A stretch of 64,000 bases of DNA from Sphingobium indicum B90A (GCF_000264945.2 NZ_CP013070.1:2170001-2234000), one strand, 5' to 3'. Positions 10,058 through 19,418 are shown, counted from the stretch's first letter. The notes: generated by a model not told the origin, from the letters alone. Numbers and translations are program-made.

Positions 10058-11155
10058 TTGAGCGGGACGAAAATCCACAGAGAGGAACCCGGTCCCAGCG
10101 AATTGCGCAGCCCGCTGGTCCAGCATGAGGTCAAGCGGGCGGGCGTGTGGTTCGCCATGGGCATCGCCATCGCGCTGCTGGTGCTGCTGGCCCAGCCGAT
10201 CATGCTGATCATGGGCGCGCTGGTGCTGGCGACGATGATGGACGGCGGCACGCGGCTGTTGGGCAGGCTGATGCCCATCGGGCGGGGCTGGCGGCTGGCC
10301 ATCATATTGGTCGCCGCGCTGACCTTCCTGGTCTATACCTTCTACCTTACTGGATCGAGCCTGGCCGCGCAGGCGCAGGCGATGCGGGTGATCGTCGAGA
10401 CGCAGGTCAACCGCATCGGCCAGTGGTTGCAGCAACTGGGCGTCACCACCATGCCGGGGGATTTAGGGCCGGAGGATTTCAAGAGCCTGGCGCAACAGGC
10501 GATGAGCTCGCTCGGCCGGGTGACGGCGGCGGTCGGGACCATGGTCGGCGCGGTCACCAGCGGGGTGATGATGCTGGTGCTGGCCATATTCATCGCGATA
10601 GAACCCAAAATCTATGAGCGAGGCGTCGCCTGGATGCTGCCGATGGACAGGCGCGACCGCTTCTACGCCATTGCCGACAGGATGGGCTGGACGCTGCGGC
10701 GGCTGATGTTCGGGCGGCTGATCGGCATGGCGGTGGAGGGGGTCGGCACCTGGCTGCTGCTGTGGGCGGGCGGCGTGCCGATGGCGGGGCTGCTGGGCAT
10801 ATTGACCGGGCTGTTCGCCTTCCTGCCGAATATCGGATCGATCATTTCGGGCGTGCTGATCGTGCTCGTGGGCTTTTCCGCCGGGGTGGATGCGGGGCTT
10901 TACGCTTTCGGGGTCTATCTGGCGGTGCAGATCGTCGACGGCTATCTGATCGTGCCGATGGTGGCCAAGCGGGCGACCGACCTGGCGCCCGCGCTGGTGC
11001 TGGCCGCGCAGATCCTCTTCGGCGCGCTGTTCGGGATCATGGGGCTGTTCCTGGCCGATCCCATCGTCGCGATGATCAAGGTCTATCTGGAGGAGCGGTC
11101 GAAGGCGCTGGAGGCGGAAAACGGCAGGAGCGCGGCGGTTCCGGTGGCCGGGTAG
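10058..11155 (+). CDS. AI-2E family (UPF0118/TqsA-PerM type) membrane protein
   Basis: 365 residues, polytopic. The family includes a proposed AI-2 exporter and sodium/proton antiporters; the substrate here is unknown. Helices cluster at the N-terminus (two), in the middle (a long amphipathic section, about residues 95-160) and at the C-terminus. The family block GLFAFLPNIGSIISGVLI and the GALFGIMGLFLADPIVAMIKV end are clear. Translation seems to start at TTG (10058), 23 bp after lepB. Probably the last gene of the pyrE operon. Confidence 0.85.
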   Translation: MSGTKIHREEPGPSELRSPLVQHEVKRAGVWFAMGIAIALLVLLAQPIMLIMGALVLATMMDGGTRLLGRLMPIGRGWRLAIILVAALTFLVYTFYLTGSSLAAQAQAMRVIVETQVNRIGQWLQQLGVTTMPGDLGPEDFKSLAQQAMSSLGRVTAAVGTMVGAVTSGVMMLVLAIFIAIEPKIYERGVAWMLPMDRRDRFYAIADRMGWTLRRLMFGRLIGMAVEGVGTWLLLWAGGVPMAGLLGILTGLFAFLPNIGSIISGVLIVLVGFSAGVDAGLYAFGVYLAVQIVDGYLIVPMVAKRATDLAPALVLAAQILFGALFGIMGLFLADPIVAMIKVYLEERSKALEAENGRSAAVPVAG

Positions 11156-11160
11156 TGTAT

Positions 11161-11397
11161 GCAACCTGCTCCTGCGCAGGCAGGAGCCTAGTCCTGCCCT
11201 AGGGTGTGTGGGGATTCAGTTCAGGGCGAGGCGAAAATAGTGGATTTCGAGAACCGGCGCGCAGCGTACTTCAGTACGTGAGCACCGGAAGCGCAGAAAG
11301 CCGCTATTTGCAGCCCGCCATGGGCTGAATCCCCACACACCCTAGTGGACCATGGCACCGCCTGAACTGGACTCCTGCCTTCGCAGGAGCAGGTTGC
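11161..11397. repeat. Outer inverted repeat (interrupted palindromic element)
   Basis: The left arm at 11161-11186 (starting GCAACCTGCTCCTGCG) matches the reverse complement of 11372-11397 with one mismatch over 26 bp. Similarity continues weakly inward (AGGAGCCTAGT against ACTGGACTCCT). Between the arms lies the separate 147-bp element, so this looks like one short palindromic repeat into which another inserted. Confidence 0.8.
11199..11345. mobile_element. Inner 147-bp palindromic MITE-like element
   Basis: Bounded by perfect 21-bp inverted repeats (11199-11219 and 11325-11345, core GGGTGTGTGGGGATTCAG). The interior is also partly self-complementary, centred on CGTACTTCAGTACG near 11266-11280. 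It has no ORF. The size, terminal repeats and lack of coding sequence fit a non-autonomous MITE or large REP-type element; whether the CTAG at each end belongs to the element or is a target duplication cannot be told. Confidence 0.7.
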
Positions 11398-11419
11398 GCC
11401 GGAGGGAGCGTTGGCTCAA

Positions 11420-11446
11420 CAAAAAGGGCCGGGAAATCCCGGCCCT
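11420..11446 (-). terminator. Rho-independent terminator after the FKBP gene
   Basis: Stem AGGGCCGGGA / TCCCGGCCCT at about 11425-11446 with a short AA loop, followed on the minus strand by CTTTTTG. It lies 26 bp beyond the FKBP stop codon. Confidence 0.8.
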
Positions 11447-11471
11447 AATTGCTTTTCCGCCATGTCCGGAC

Positions 11472-12032
11472 TCAGCGCCCCGGCGCGCCCTGCGGCATTC
11501 CGCCCTGCTGCATCATCTGCTGCATGCGCATGATGTCCGCCTTGGACTTGAAGTCGTGCAACTGGACATCGAACACCAGCACCGAATTGGCCGGGATCGG
11601 ACCCGCCGCCTGCTCGCCATAGCCAAGCTGCGGCGGAATCCACAGGCGGTACTTGCCGCCCTTCTTCATCTTCTGCAAACCTTCGGAAAAGCCCGGAACC
11701 ACGCCGTCCACCGGCATGGCGGTCTGCGGATTCTCGTCGAACACGGTGCCGTCGAGCAACGCGCCCTTATAGCCCACCAGCGCCACGTCGGCGGCCGTCG
11801 GGCTGGGACCGGCGCCTTCCTCCAGCACCTTGAACTGGAGACCCGATTCGGTCGTCACCACGCCCTCTTCGCCGCCATTATGCACCAGGAAGCTGGCGGG
11901 CGAAGGCTCCACGCCCCGCTGCCCGGCCCAGGCCAGGCCGCCGGCCGCCAGCGCCACCGCGGCGACACCCACCCAGAGGCGCGTCAAAGACCCCTTGGCG
12001 ATAGGATGAAGGGGAACGGCCGTGGTCGACAT
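11472..12032 (-). CDS. FKBP-type peptidyl-prolyl cis-trans isomerase, membrane-anchored
   Basis: 186 residues: a short cytoplasmic N-terminus, one hydrophobic helix (about residues 21-39) and an FKBP domain (about residues 65-165). Family blocks include GYKGALLDGTVFDEN, PVDGVVPGFSEGLQKMKKG and RLWIPPQLGYGEQ. The C-terminus is Met/Gln-rich (MRMQQMMQQGGMPQG). It probably acts at the periplasmic face as a folding helper. It is 82 bp downstream of rpsU and followed by its own terminator. Confidence 0.9.
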   Translation of the reverse strand: MSTTAVPLHPIAKGSLTRLWVGVAAVALAAGGLAWAGQRGVEPSPASFLVHNGGEEGVVTTESGLQFKVLEEGAGPSPTAADVALVGYKGALLDGTVFDENPQTAMPVDGVVPGFSEGLQKMKKGGKYRLWIPPQLGYGEQAAGPIPANSVLVFDVQLHDFKSKADIMRMQQMMQQGGMPQGAPGR

Positions 12033-12114
12033 GGCTTAAGCCTCGCAAATTGGTGCGGGTGGTGTTTTCAGCGGAAGGAGGGACGGCCGGGCGGCCGCCC
12101 CGAAACGGCGGTCC

Positions 12115-12321
12115 TTAACGGACGCCGTCGCGCTCGGCGCGCTTGCGCTCCAGCTTGCGGGCGCGGCGAACGGCGGCGGCCTTTTCGCGGGCGCGCTTTT
12201 CCGAGGGCTTCTCATAGTGACGGCGCAGCTTCATCTCGCGATACACGCCCTCGCGCTGCAGCTTCTTCTTGAGCGCGCGCAGGGCCTGGTCGACATTGTT
12301 GTCGCGAACGATGATTTGCAT
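12115..12321 (-). CDS. rpsU: 30S ribosomal protein S21
   Basis: 68 residues, strongly basic. It begins [20 protein letters not shown], the standard alphaproteobacterial S21 start, and contains the [21 protein letters not shown] core. S21 helps the 30S subunit engage mRNA. It stands alone with a 220-bp upstream gap, and FKBP lies downstream in the same direction. Confidence 0.96.
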   Translation of the reverse strand: MQIIVRDNNVDQALRALKKKLQREGVYREMKLRRHYEKPSEKRAREKAAAVRRARKLERKRAERDGVR

Positions 12322-12544
12322 AAGCCAGTCAAACTCCAGTCGAAAACGGACGGATCGCCAGGAAATTCAACCCTTCCCGACGGGCCGCCCGAATGAAATA
12401 GCGGTGAGTCGCCGCAGGTCACCCTGCGCCGTGTGGGGCGCGCCCTACCAGCAGAGTCGCGCAAATTCAACCCAAAAGCCGTTTTTCTCGACAGAGGCGC
12501 GGGACAGGCAGATAGTCGCCCCATCAACGATAAGGAGGATCGCC

Positions 12545-13315
12545 ATGGCAACAGCCGCCAGAACCAAGGGCAAGCGCCCCGACATGTCGCCCGCGGAATG
12601 GGCCGCGCGCCAGCAACTTGCCGCCTGTTACCGCATTTTCGACCATCTGGGCTGGTCGGAACTGATCTACAATCACATCACCCTGCGCGTGCCGGACGAG
12701 GAAAACGCCTTCCTGATCAATCCCTTCGGCCTGCTCTACGGCGAAGTGACCGCGTCGAACCTGGTCAAGATCGACATTGACGGCCATGTGCTGGACGGCA
12801 GCCCCTATCCGGTCAACCGCGCCGGTTTCACCCAGCACAGCGTTTTCCACCGCCACCTGCCCGACGCGCACTGCATCATCCACACGCACACCACCGCCGG
12901 CATGGCCGTCAGCGCCACGCGGGAGGGGCTGACGCCCACCAATTTCTACGCCGCCGCCTTCATCGGCCGAATCGCCTATCATGATTTCGAAGGCGTCACG
13001 ATCCGGCCGGAGGAGGGAGAACGACTGGTCGCCAATCTGGGCGACCGGCGCATCATGATGCTGCGCAACCATGGCACGCTGGTCATGGCGAAGTCCCTGC
13101 CCCAAGCCTTCCTGACCCAATGGCTGCTCCAGCGCGCCTGCGAGATACAGGTCGCGACCGGCGCGGCCGGGACGCCGGTGGACATCCCGCCGGAGGTCAT
13201 CGCCGTGCACCAGCGCGACCTGAGCGGCGTGCAATTGCCGACCGGCCCCGGCGTGCCGGATTTCGAGGCGCTGGTGCGGAAGATCGACCGGATCGATCCA
13301 CGCTGGCGGGATTAG
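12545..13315 (+). CDS. Class II aldolase/adducin family protein
   Basis: 256 residues. The fold includes fuculose- and ribulose-phosphate aldolases, but many relatives have no known substrate. Zinc-site histidines are visible in HCIIHTHTTAGMA and in MLRNHGTLVMAKSL, and the opening DHLGWSELIYNHITLRVP is typical of the adducin-like branch. A strong ribosome-binding site (AAGGAGG at 12532-12538) sits before the ATG at 12545. A longer reading frame to 12269 is not supported. Substrate unknown. Confidence 0.82.
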   Translation: MATAARTKGKRPDMSPAEWAARQQLAACYRIFDHLGWSELIYNHITLRVPDEENAFLINPFGLLYGEVTASNLVKIDIDGHVLDGSPYPVNRAGFTQHSVFHRHLPDAHCIIHTHTTAGMAVSATREGLTPTNFYAAAFIGRIAYHDFEGVTIRPEEGERLVANLGDRRIMMLRNHGTLVMAKSLPQAFLTQWLLQRACEIQVATGAAGTPVDIPPEVIAVHQRDLSGVQLPTGPGVPDFEALVRKIDRIDPRWRD

Positions 13316-13465
13316 GCCGGGGGAATGAGGGCGGGCGTTCCAACTCCCCCGCCCCCACATCGCGCTCTACGGCAGCCAATGCCCGACGCGCCCGTCAGGC
13401 CTCATCCGATTGCAACCGCCTGTCCCCGCTTGCTACCCGCACCATATTTCCGCATCTTCCGCGCC

Positions 13466-15337
13466 ATGCCCGCCATCCGCCCCGAACGGTCGATCTTCCT
13501 GCTGCTTCTGGCCTTGCTGATCGTCGGGCTGGCTGTGGGCAGCACCTATTGGCTCTACGCGGTGCAGCAGCGGGTCAACATCTGGGTCCAGCACACCCTG
13601 CGCGTCGAGAACCAGCTTTCGACGCTGCTGCTGCATGTGCAGGAGGCGGAAAGCGCCCAGCGCGGGTTCATGCTGACGCGCAAGGACTCCTTCCTTGGTC
13701 CCTATGAGGCATTTCGCGGCCGATGGCGGCAGGAACTCGCCGCGCTGCGCGTGGAGGTGCGCGATAATCCCCCGCAGGCCCGATCGGTGGAGGAACTGGA
13801 GGAACTGCTGGACGACCGGCTGTTCCTGATGCGCACGGGCATAGAGCGGCGGCGGCGGGGGGAGATCATCCCGGCGGGCGATTTCGATGCGGGCATGGTC
13901 ACGATGGCCCGCATCCGCGCCCTGGTGGCGGCGATGCGGGCGCGCGAGGCGCAGTTGCTGAAGGGCCGGACGGCCAATGACAATCGCCTCAGCACCATGG
14001 TTTCGATCGGACTTGCCGTGTCCGCCGTGCTGATCACCCTGTTGGGCGCGGTGGCGCTGCGCACCGCCTATCGCCGCGTGGCCGAGGCGACGGAAAGCCA
14101 GCAGGCGCTGGCCGACATCAACCGCCGCCTGATGAGCGAGGCGCGGGAGCGCGAAGCCGCCGAGGGGCAATTGCGCCAGATGCAGAAGATGGAATCGATC
14201 GGCCAACTGACCGGCGGCATCGCCCATGACTTCAACAATATGCTCGCCATCGTCATCGGCTCGCTCGACATTGTCCGGCGGCGGCTGGCGCCGGGCACCG
14301 ACGTCCGGATCGTCAGGGGCGTCGACAACGCGACCGAAGGGGCGCAACGCGCGGCCCAGCTCACCGCCCGGCTGCTCGCCTTTTCCCGCCAGCAGCCGCT
14401 GGACCCGCAGCCGACCGACGTCAACAAGCTGGTCGGCGGGATGTCTGAACTGCTGCGCCGCACGATCGGCGAGAGCATCCGGGTGGAGGCCGTGCTGGCG
14501 GGCGGGCTGTGGCGGGCGAGCATCGACCCCAGCCAGCTCGAATCGGCCATCATCAACCTCTGCGTCAATTCGCGCGATGCGATGCCCATGGGCGGCAAGC
14601 TGACGATCGAGACGGCCAACGCCCATCTCGACGATGCCTATGCCGCCGCCCACAACGACGTCTTGGCCGGGCAATATGTGATGGTGTCGGTCACCGACAG
14701 CGGCACCGGCATGCCGCCCGAGGTGGTGGAGCGCGCCTTCGACCCCTTCTTCACCACCAAGGGCGTGGGCAAGGGCACCGGCCTCGGCCTCAGCCAGGTG
14801 TTCGGGTTCATCAAGCAGTCGCGCGGTCATGTGAAAATCTATTCCGAACCCGGCGAGGGCACGATCATCAAGATCTACCTGCCGCGCCATTACGGGCCGG
14901 AGCCGGTCGCCGGCGCCGTCCAGGCGGCGCCCGCCGAACTGCCCCGCGCCAAGGGGGAAGAGATCATCCTGGTGGTGGAGGACGAGGAGCGCGTCCGGCA
15001 CATGTCGGTCGATTCGCTGCGGGAGCTGGGCTACACCATCGTCCAGGCATCCGACGGCGAACAGGCGCTGGAAATGCTGACGATCCAGCCGCGCATCGAC
15101 ATGCTGTTCACCGACGTGGTCATGCCCGGCATCAACGGGCGCGACCTGGCCGACCGGGCGCGGGCGAGCCGACCGGGCCTCAAGATCCTCTACACCACGG
15201 GCTATACCCGCAACGCCATCGTCCATAACGGCATGCTCGACCCCGGCGTCTCCTTCCTCGCCAAGCCCTTCACGCTCGATCAACTGGCGGCAAAGGTGCG
15301 CCAGGTCCTGGATGCCGATCCCGGCGAGCCTGACTGA
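13466..15337 (+). CDS. Hybrid sensor histidine kinase with CHASE3 domain and receiver
   Basis: 623 residues. Transmembrane helices at about 10-30 and 175-197 flank a periplasmic CHASE3 domain ([20 protein letters not shown]). A HisKA domain follows with H254 in [11 protein letters not shown], then a HATPase_c domain ([12 protein letters not shown]) and a C-terminal receiver with D550 in [10 protein letters not shown]. No separate regulator gene lies beside it. The kinase-receiver half closely resembles the gene at 45785-47848. The start is chosen so the first helix follows MPAIRPERS; an upstream extension to 13325 is unlikely. Confidence 0.9.
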   Translation: MPAIRPERSIFLLLLALLIVGLAVGSTYWLYAVQQRVNIWVQHTLRVENQLSTLLLHVQEAESAQRGFMLTRKDSFLGPYEAFRGRWRQELAALRVEVRDNPPQARSVEELEELLDDRLFLMRTGIERRRRGEIIPAGDFDAGMVTMARIRALVAAMRAREAQLLKGRTANDNRLSTMVSIGLAVSAVLITLLGAVALRTAYRRVAEATESQQALADINRRLMSEAREREAAEGQLRQMQKMESIGQLTGGIAHDFNNMLAIVIGSLDIVRRRLAPGTDVRIVRGVDNATEGAQRAAQLTARLLAFSRQQPLDPQPTDVNKLVGGMSELLRRTIGESIRVEAVLAGGLWRASIDPSQLESAIINLCVNSRDAMPMGGKLTIETANAHLDDAYAAAHNDVLAGQYVMVSVTDSGTGMPPEVVERAFDPFFTTKGVGKGTGLGLSQVFGFIKQSRGHVKIYSEPGEGTIIKIYLPRHYGPEPVAGAVQAAPAELPRAKGEEIILVVEDEERVRHMSVDSLRELGYTIVQASDGEQALEMLTIQPRIDMLFTDVVMPGINGRDLADRARASRPGLKILYTTGYTRNAIVHNGMLDPGVSFLAKPFTLDQLAAKVRQVLDADPGEPD

Positions 15338-15383
15338 TCGAGATTATGGACAGGGGCGGATGAGGAACATATGATGAACAATC

Positions 15384-16631
15384 ATGACCGCCCTCACCAC
15401 CCGACAGAAGCTGGAAATCCTGGCCGACGCCGCCAAATATGACGCGTCCTGCGCCTCGTCGGGCACGGCGAAGCGCGACAGCGCCTCGGGCCGGAAGGGC
15501 GGCATCGGCTCGACCGAGGGCATGGGCATATGCCATGCCTACGCGCCCGACGGCCGCTGCATTTCGCTGCTCAAGATCCTGCTGACCAACAGCTGCATCT
15601 TCGACTGCCATTATTGCGTCAACCGCCGGTCGAGCGATGTGCGGCGCGCCCGCTTCACCGTGCGGGAAGTGGTCGACCTGACGCTCAGCTTCTATCGCCG
15701 CAACTATATTGAGGGGCTGTTCCTCTCCTCCGGCATCATCCGGTCGTCCGACTACACGATGGAACAGTTGGTGGCCGTCGCCCGCAGCCTGCGCGAGGAG
15801 CATGATTTTCGCGGCTATATCCACCTCAAGACCATTCCCGACGCCGATCCGGAACTGGCGCGCCAGGCGGGCCTTTATGCCGACCGGCTGTCGATCAACG
15901 TCGAACTGCCGACCGAGCAGGGCCTGCGCAGGCTGGCGCCGGAAAAGGACGGGCAGCGGATCGAAAGCGCCATGGCGGGCATGCGCGACGCCATAGAGGA
16001 TGGGTCGGACGCCAGTCGCCGCTACGCCCATGCGCCGCGCTTCGCCCCGGCCGGCCAGTCCACCCAGATGATCGTCGGCGCGGACCAGGCGGACGACCGC
16101 GCCATCATCCGGCGGGCCAGTGCGCTCTACAGCCGGCACAGGCTGCGGCGGGTCTATTACAGCGCCTTCTCCCCCATCCCCTCGCCCAGCAGCGTGCTGC
16201 CCTTGAAGCGTCCGCCGCTGATGCGCGAACATCGGCTCTACCAGTCCGACTGGATGATGCGCTTCTACGGCTATTCGGCGCAGGAACTGGAAAGCGCCGC
16301 CGATCCCGCCACCGGCTGCCTGCCGCTCGACATCGATCCCAAGCTCGCCTGGGCGCTGCGGCACCGGGATTGCTTTCCGGTCGACGTCAACCGCGCCCCG
16401 CGCGGGGCGTTGCTGCGGGTGCCGGGACTGGGGGTGAAGGCGGTGGACCGGATCGTCGCCAGCCGCCGCCACCGGCGGCTGCGGCTGGACGATGTCGCCC
16501 GGCTGACGCGGAGCGTCGCCAAGCTGCGCCCCTTCCTGGTCGCGGCCGACTGGCGCCCGGTGCATCTGGCCGACCGGCTGACCCTGCACATCGCGCACCC
16601 GCCCGCCTCGCAATATGAGCTTTTTCCATGA
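15384..16631 (+). CDS. Radical SAM protein of the DNA modification/repair type (TIGR03916-like) with HhH motif
   Basis: 415 residues. The radical SAM iron-sulfur motif is C71-x3-C75-x2-C78 (CIFDCHYC). The C-terminal part carries a helix-hairpin-helix (LLRVPGLGVKAVDRIVASRR), a DNA-binding feature. Blocks such as ICHAYAPDGRCISLLK and GLFLSSGI fit the family annotated as putative DNA modification/repair radical SAM proteins, whose reaction is unknown. It lies upstream of the UdgX-fusion gene (17581-18975), its usual genomic partner; a membrane protein and a hemerythrin protein lie between. Confidence 0.88.
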   Translation: MTALTTRQKLEILADAAKYDASCASSGTAKRDSASGRKGGIGSTEGMGICHAYAPDGRCISLLKILLTNSCIFDCHYCVNRRSSDVRRARFTVREVVDLTLSFYRRNYIEGLFLSSGIIRSSDYTMEQLVAVARSLREEHDFRGYIHLKTIPDADPELARQAGLYADRLSINVELPTEQGLRRLAPEKDGQRIESAMAGMRDAIEDGSDASRRYAHAPRFAPAGQSTQMIVGADQADDRAIIRRASALYSRHRLRRVYYSAFSPIPSPSSVLPLKRPPLMREHRLYQSDWMMRFYGYSAQELESAADPATGCLPLDIDPKLAWALRHRDCFPVDVNRAPRGALLRVPGLGVKAVDRIVASRRHRRLRLDDVARLTRSVAKLRPFLVAADWRPVHLADRLTLHIAHPPASQYELFP

Positions 16632-16760
16632 GTCGCGCGCATTTTGCCGTTGATCGGACGGGCGGTTCATGTTTTCCTTGTCCGACGCAAGGAAAGGGCC
16701 GGATTTTTGGCGACGAAGTGGAACGATGGCGCGACCCGCCGCACGGGCCATGCCCAGCGG

Positions 16761-17057
16761 ATGAGCACCCATCTGGCCGTCGCCCTGGTCGTCTTCTGCC
16801 TGCTTCAGATCTTCATCGTCGCCAAGATGGGCGGGTCGCTGCTGCTGCACCTGGGCATCATCGTGGCGATCGGCGGCTTTGCCGTCGCGGCGCGGGGGCT
16901 GGAGCGCCGCTGGGAGTTGCTCGACAGCAGCGGCCTGCCCGCGCACAGCCTCGACCTTCGCTTCCGCCGCGATCTGGTGCAGCTCTGGGGCGCCAGCATT
17001 GGCGGCGGGCTGCTCTGGATTCCCGTCGCGATCATTTTTCACGCCCTGTTCGGCTGA
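16761..17057 (+). CDS. Small membrane protein, unknown function
   Basis: 98 residues from MSTHLAVAL, the start that puts a hydrophobic helix at the N-terminus; an upstream in-frame start at 16644 would add 39 basic residues. About three helices are visible (residues about 3-20, 26-42 and 76-96), with a loop ERRWELLDSSGLPAH and a charged RFRRDL patch. Not recognised as a named family. It lies between the radical SAM gene and the hemerythrin gene in the same direction. Confidence 0.6.
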   Translation: MSTHLAVALVVFCLLQIFIVAKMGGSLLLHLGIIVAIGGFAVAARGLERRWELLDSSGLPAHSLDLRFRRDLVQLWGASIGGGLLWIPVAIIFHALFG

Positions 17058-17110
17058 ACCCAAAGGCCCGGTCCATCGTTGTTCCTTCCGCAAGAGAAGG
17101 AGCATGCCCC

Positions 17111-17575
17111 ATGGCCGACGCCAGCATTTTCGACCGATTGAAGCAGGATCATGACGCCCATCGGCAATTGTTCGACAAGATGGCCGATGCGCAGGCGGAG
17201 CCGGATCGGCTGGAAAAGCTGTTCGAACAGTTCCGGGTGGAGGTGACGGCCCATGCGGCGGCGGAGGAGGAAACGCTCTACGCCACCATGCTGGCGCGGC
17301 CCGACCTGCGCGAAGACGCCCAGCACAGCGTGTCGGAGCATAAGGAGATCGACGATTATCTTGAGGAACTGGAAGGCCTGCCCTTCAATGGCGATGAATG
17401 GAACCGCGTCTTCGCCCAGATGAAGAAGCGCTACCTCCACCATATCGAGGAGGAAGAGGAGGAGATGTTCCCCGACGCGGCGAAGGAACTGACCGCGGAG
17501 GAGGAGCAGAAGCTGGCCGCCCGGTTCGCCCAGCGCAAACCGGCCGAATTGCAGCGCGCCGAGGCGAATGATTAG
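17111..17575 (+). CDS. Hemerythrin HHE domain protein
   Basis: 154 residues. Metal-ligand histidines of a di-iron hemerythrin fold lie in LKQDHDAHRQLF, TAHAAAEEETLY, SEHKEIDDYL and YLHHIEEEEEEMFP. Such proteins bind oxygen or nitric oxide, or act in iron and stress responses; the role here is unknown. The ATG at 17111 follows a GAGAAGGAG-like ribosome-binding site near 17094-17102. It ends 5 bp before the UdgX-fusion start, so the two are probably cotranscribed. Confidence 0.88.
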   Translation: MADASIFDRLKQDHDAHRQLFDKMADAQAEPDRLEKLFEQFRVEVTAHAAAEEETLYATMLARPDLREDAQHSVSEHKEIDDYLEELEGLPFNGDEWNRVFAQMKKRYLHHIEEEEEEMFPDAAKELTAEEEQKLAARFAQRKPAELQRAEAND

Positions 17576-17580
17576 GGTCC

Positions 17581-18975
17581 ATGCATCGCGCGCGGCTGAA
17601 CGGACCGGATGATTTCGACGGTTGGCGCGTGGCCGCGCGCGCCTTCGCCCTCGCCGGCACGAAGCCAGCCGACATCCTCTGGCAGACAGGGGATGAAGGC
17701 GATCTCTTCGCGGCGGACGAAGCGCCTCCGCCCGTAGGCGAGGTCGCCTTTTCCGTTCCGCGCGCCTTTGTCGAACTGGCGGAAAGGGCAATCCTGCACC
17801 GCGATGCGGAGCGTTTCGCCCTGCTCTACGCCCTGCTCGTCCAATTGCGCGACCGCCCCGCCAGCCTGGAGGATCGTGCCGACCCGCTGGTCCGCCGGGT
17901 GGAGGCCTTGGCCAAGGCGGTGCGGCGCGACATGCACAAGATGCGCGCCTTCGTCCGCTTCCGCGAACTGGCCGATGCGGAGGGGCCTCGCTTCGTCGCC
18001 TGGTTCGAGCCGGACCATCATATCGTCCGCGCCAATGCCGGATTCTTCGCGCGCCGTTTCGCCTCGATGCGCTGGTCGATCCTGACGCCGGAACTCAGCA
18101 TCCATTGGGACGGCGATGCGTTGACCGAAGGACCGGGCGCCACCCGCCGGGATGCGCCCGCGCAAGACCCGGTCGAGGACATCTGGAAGGGCTATTATGC
18201 GGCGATCTTCAATCCGGCGCGGCTCAAGGTCGGCGCGATGCTGTCCGAAATGCCCCGGAAATATTGGCGCAACCTGCCCGAAGCCGCGCTCATCCCGGAG
18301 CTTGTGGCAGGCGCCCAGTCACGGGAGGCGGCCATGATCGCGACGCCGCCCAAGCCTTCCGCCCGGCAGGGGAACGCCGCGGCGGCCTGGAGCGCGCTGC
18401 GGGAGGAGGCGATGGGTTGCACCCGCTGCCCGCTCTACCGCGACACGACCCAGACGGTGTTCGGAGAAGGGCCGGTCGACGCCCCGCTTATGTTCATCGG
18501 GGAACAGCCCGGCGATCAGGAGGATCTGGCCGGGCGCCCCTTTGTCGGGCCGGCCGGGCAATTGTTCGACTATGCGCTGGAGGAGGCGGGGATCGACCGC
18601 AGGCGCGCCTACATCACCAACGCCGTCAAGCATTTCAAGCATGAGCGGCGCGGCAAGAGGCGCATCCACCAGACGCCCGAAACGCCGGAAATCCAGGCAT
18701 GCCGCTGGTGGCTGACGCAGGAGCTGGAGCTGGTCCGGCCCCGGATTATCGTCGCGCTCGGCGCCACGGCGGGGCGGGCGCTGCTGGGGAAGGCGGTGAC
18801 GATCAGCCGCGTCCGCGGCGCGCCCATCGCCCTGGAGAGCGGCGCGCAGGGCTGGATCACGGTGCATCCCAGCTATTTGCTGAGGGTGCCGGATGAGGCT
18901 CGCAAGATGGAGGAGAGAAAGCGCTTCGTCGCGGAACTGCGGGAGATTGGAGAGCAGGTGAAGGTGCTCGCCTGA
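17581..18975 (+). CDS. UdgX-family uracil-DNA glycosylase fused to a TIGR03915/DUF4130-like N-terminal domain
   Basis: 464 residues. The C-terminal half (about 265-464) is a UdgX-type uracil-DNA glycosylase: CTRCPLYRDTTQTVFGEGP (Cys280, Cys283), GEQPGDQED at about 307, KRRIHQTP at about 359-366, and HPSYLLR at about 429. In UdgX the histidine of KRRIH forms a covalent link to the abasic site after uracil removal. Cys374 (ACRWW) is a likely third cluster ligand. The N-terminal half (about 1-230) resembles the putative DNA metabolism domain normally encoded beside the radical SAM protein; here it is fused. Full length. Confidence 0.88.
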   Translation: MHRARLNGPDDFDGWRVAARAFALAGTKPADILWQTGDEGDLFAADEAPPPVGEVAFSVPRAFVELAERAILHRDAERFALLYALLVQLRDRPASLEDRADPLVRRVEALAKAVRRDMHKMRAFVRFRELADAEGPRFVAWFEPDHHIVRANAGFFARRFASMRWSILTPELSIHWDGDALTEGPGATRRDAPAQDPVEDIWKGYYAAIFNPARLKVGAMLSEMPRKYWRNLPEAALIPELVAGAQSREAAMIATPPKPSARQGNAAAAWSALREEAMGCTRCPLYRDTTQTVFGEGPVDAPLMFIGEQPGDQEDLAGRPFVGPAGQLFDYALEEAGIDRRRAYITNAVKHFKHERRGKRRIHQTPETPEIQACRWWLTQELELVRPRIIVALGATAGRALLGKAVTISRVRGAPIALESGAQGWITVHPSYLLRVPDEARKMEERKRFVAELREIGEQVKVLA

Positions 18976-18991
18976 AAGTCACCGAGGGATC

Positions 18992-19390
18992 CTACAATAA
19001 CCCCAGCTTCGACAATTCCCCCAGCAACCGCGTCGGCATGGCGTCCAGATCGTTCGCTTCGCCCGACCCCAGATCAGGCGGCGCGTCCTTGTCCTCCAGA
19101 TAGCGCCAGCCCTGATGCGCCCGCTTGGGCAATGTGCGCACCGGGATCAGCCGGGGTTCCAGCCTGATCCAGTAACGGCCCTGCCCGGTTTCCTGAAAGC
19201 CCAGCAATGGACTGCGCCCGACAAGCTGGTGCCCGTGAATCCAGAACAGCGAACCGCCCGCCAGTTCCTCGACCCGCTTGGGCAGGTAGCGCGTGGTCAG
19301 CCGCGCCTCCTCCGCATGGCTTTCCAGCCAGGCGCGGAGCGTCGCGGGACTTTCGCTCCGAAAGGCGATCTTGGTGAGGTGCAGCGGCAT
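18992..19390 (-). CDS. DUF1489 family protein
   Basis: 132 residues from MPLHLTKIAF, the conserved start; a frame running to 19441 is not credible. DUF1489 is a small alphaproteobacterial family of unknown function. Recognisable blocks are TRYLPKRVEEL, GGSLFWIHGHQLVGRSPLLGF and HQGWRYLEDKDAPPDL. It lies 28 bp downstream of mgtE in the same direction and converges on the UdgX-fusion gene. Confidence 0.8.
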   Translation of the reverse strand: MPLHLTKIAFRSESPATLRAWLESHAEEARLTTRYLPKRVEELAGGSLFWIHGHQLVGRSPLLGFQETGQGRYWIRLEPRLIPVRTLPKRAHQGWRYLEDKDAPPDLGSGEANDLDAMPTRLLGELSKLGLL

Positions 19391-19418
19391 GGCAGGAAGA
19401 TGGGCGCTGGCTGGCCGA

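Larger units (their letters stand above)
11156..11471. other. Intergenic region holding nested palindromic repeats and a terminator
   Basis: This 316-bp gap between the AI-2E gene and the FKBP gene has no credible ORF. It holds a 26-bp inverted-repeat pair, a 147-bp palindromic element inside it, and the FKBP terminator; each is listed separately. Confidence 0.8.

Noticed and set aside
12269..12544. N-terminal extension of the class II aldolase
   Set aside because: A strong Shine-Dalgarno sequence precedes the ATG at 12545, and the upstream stretch overlaps the rpsU promoter region with low-complexity translation.
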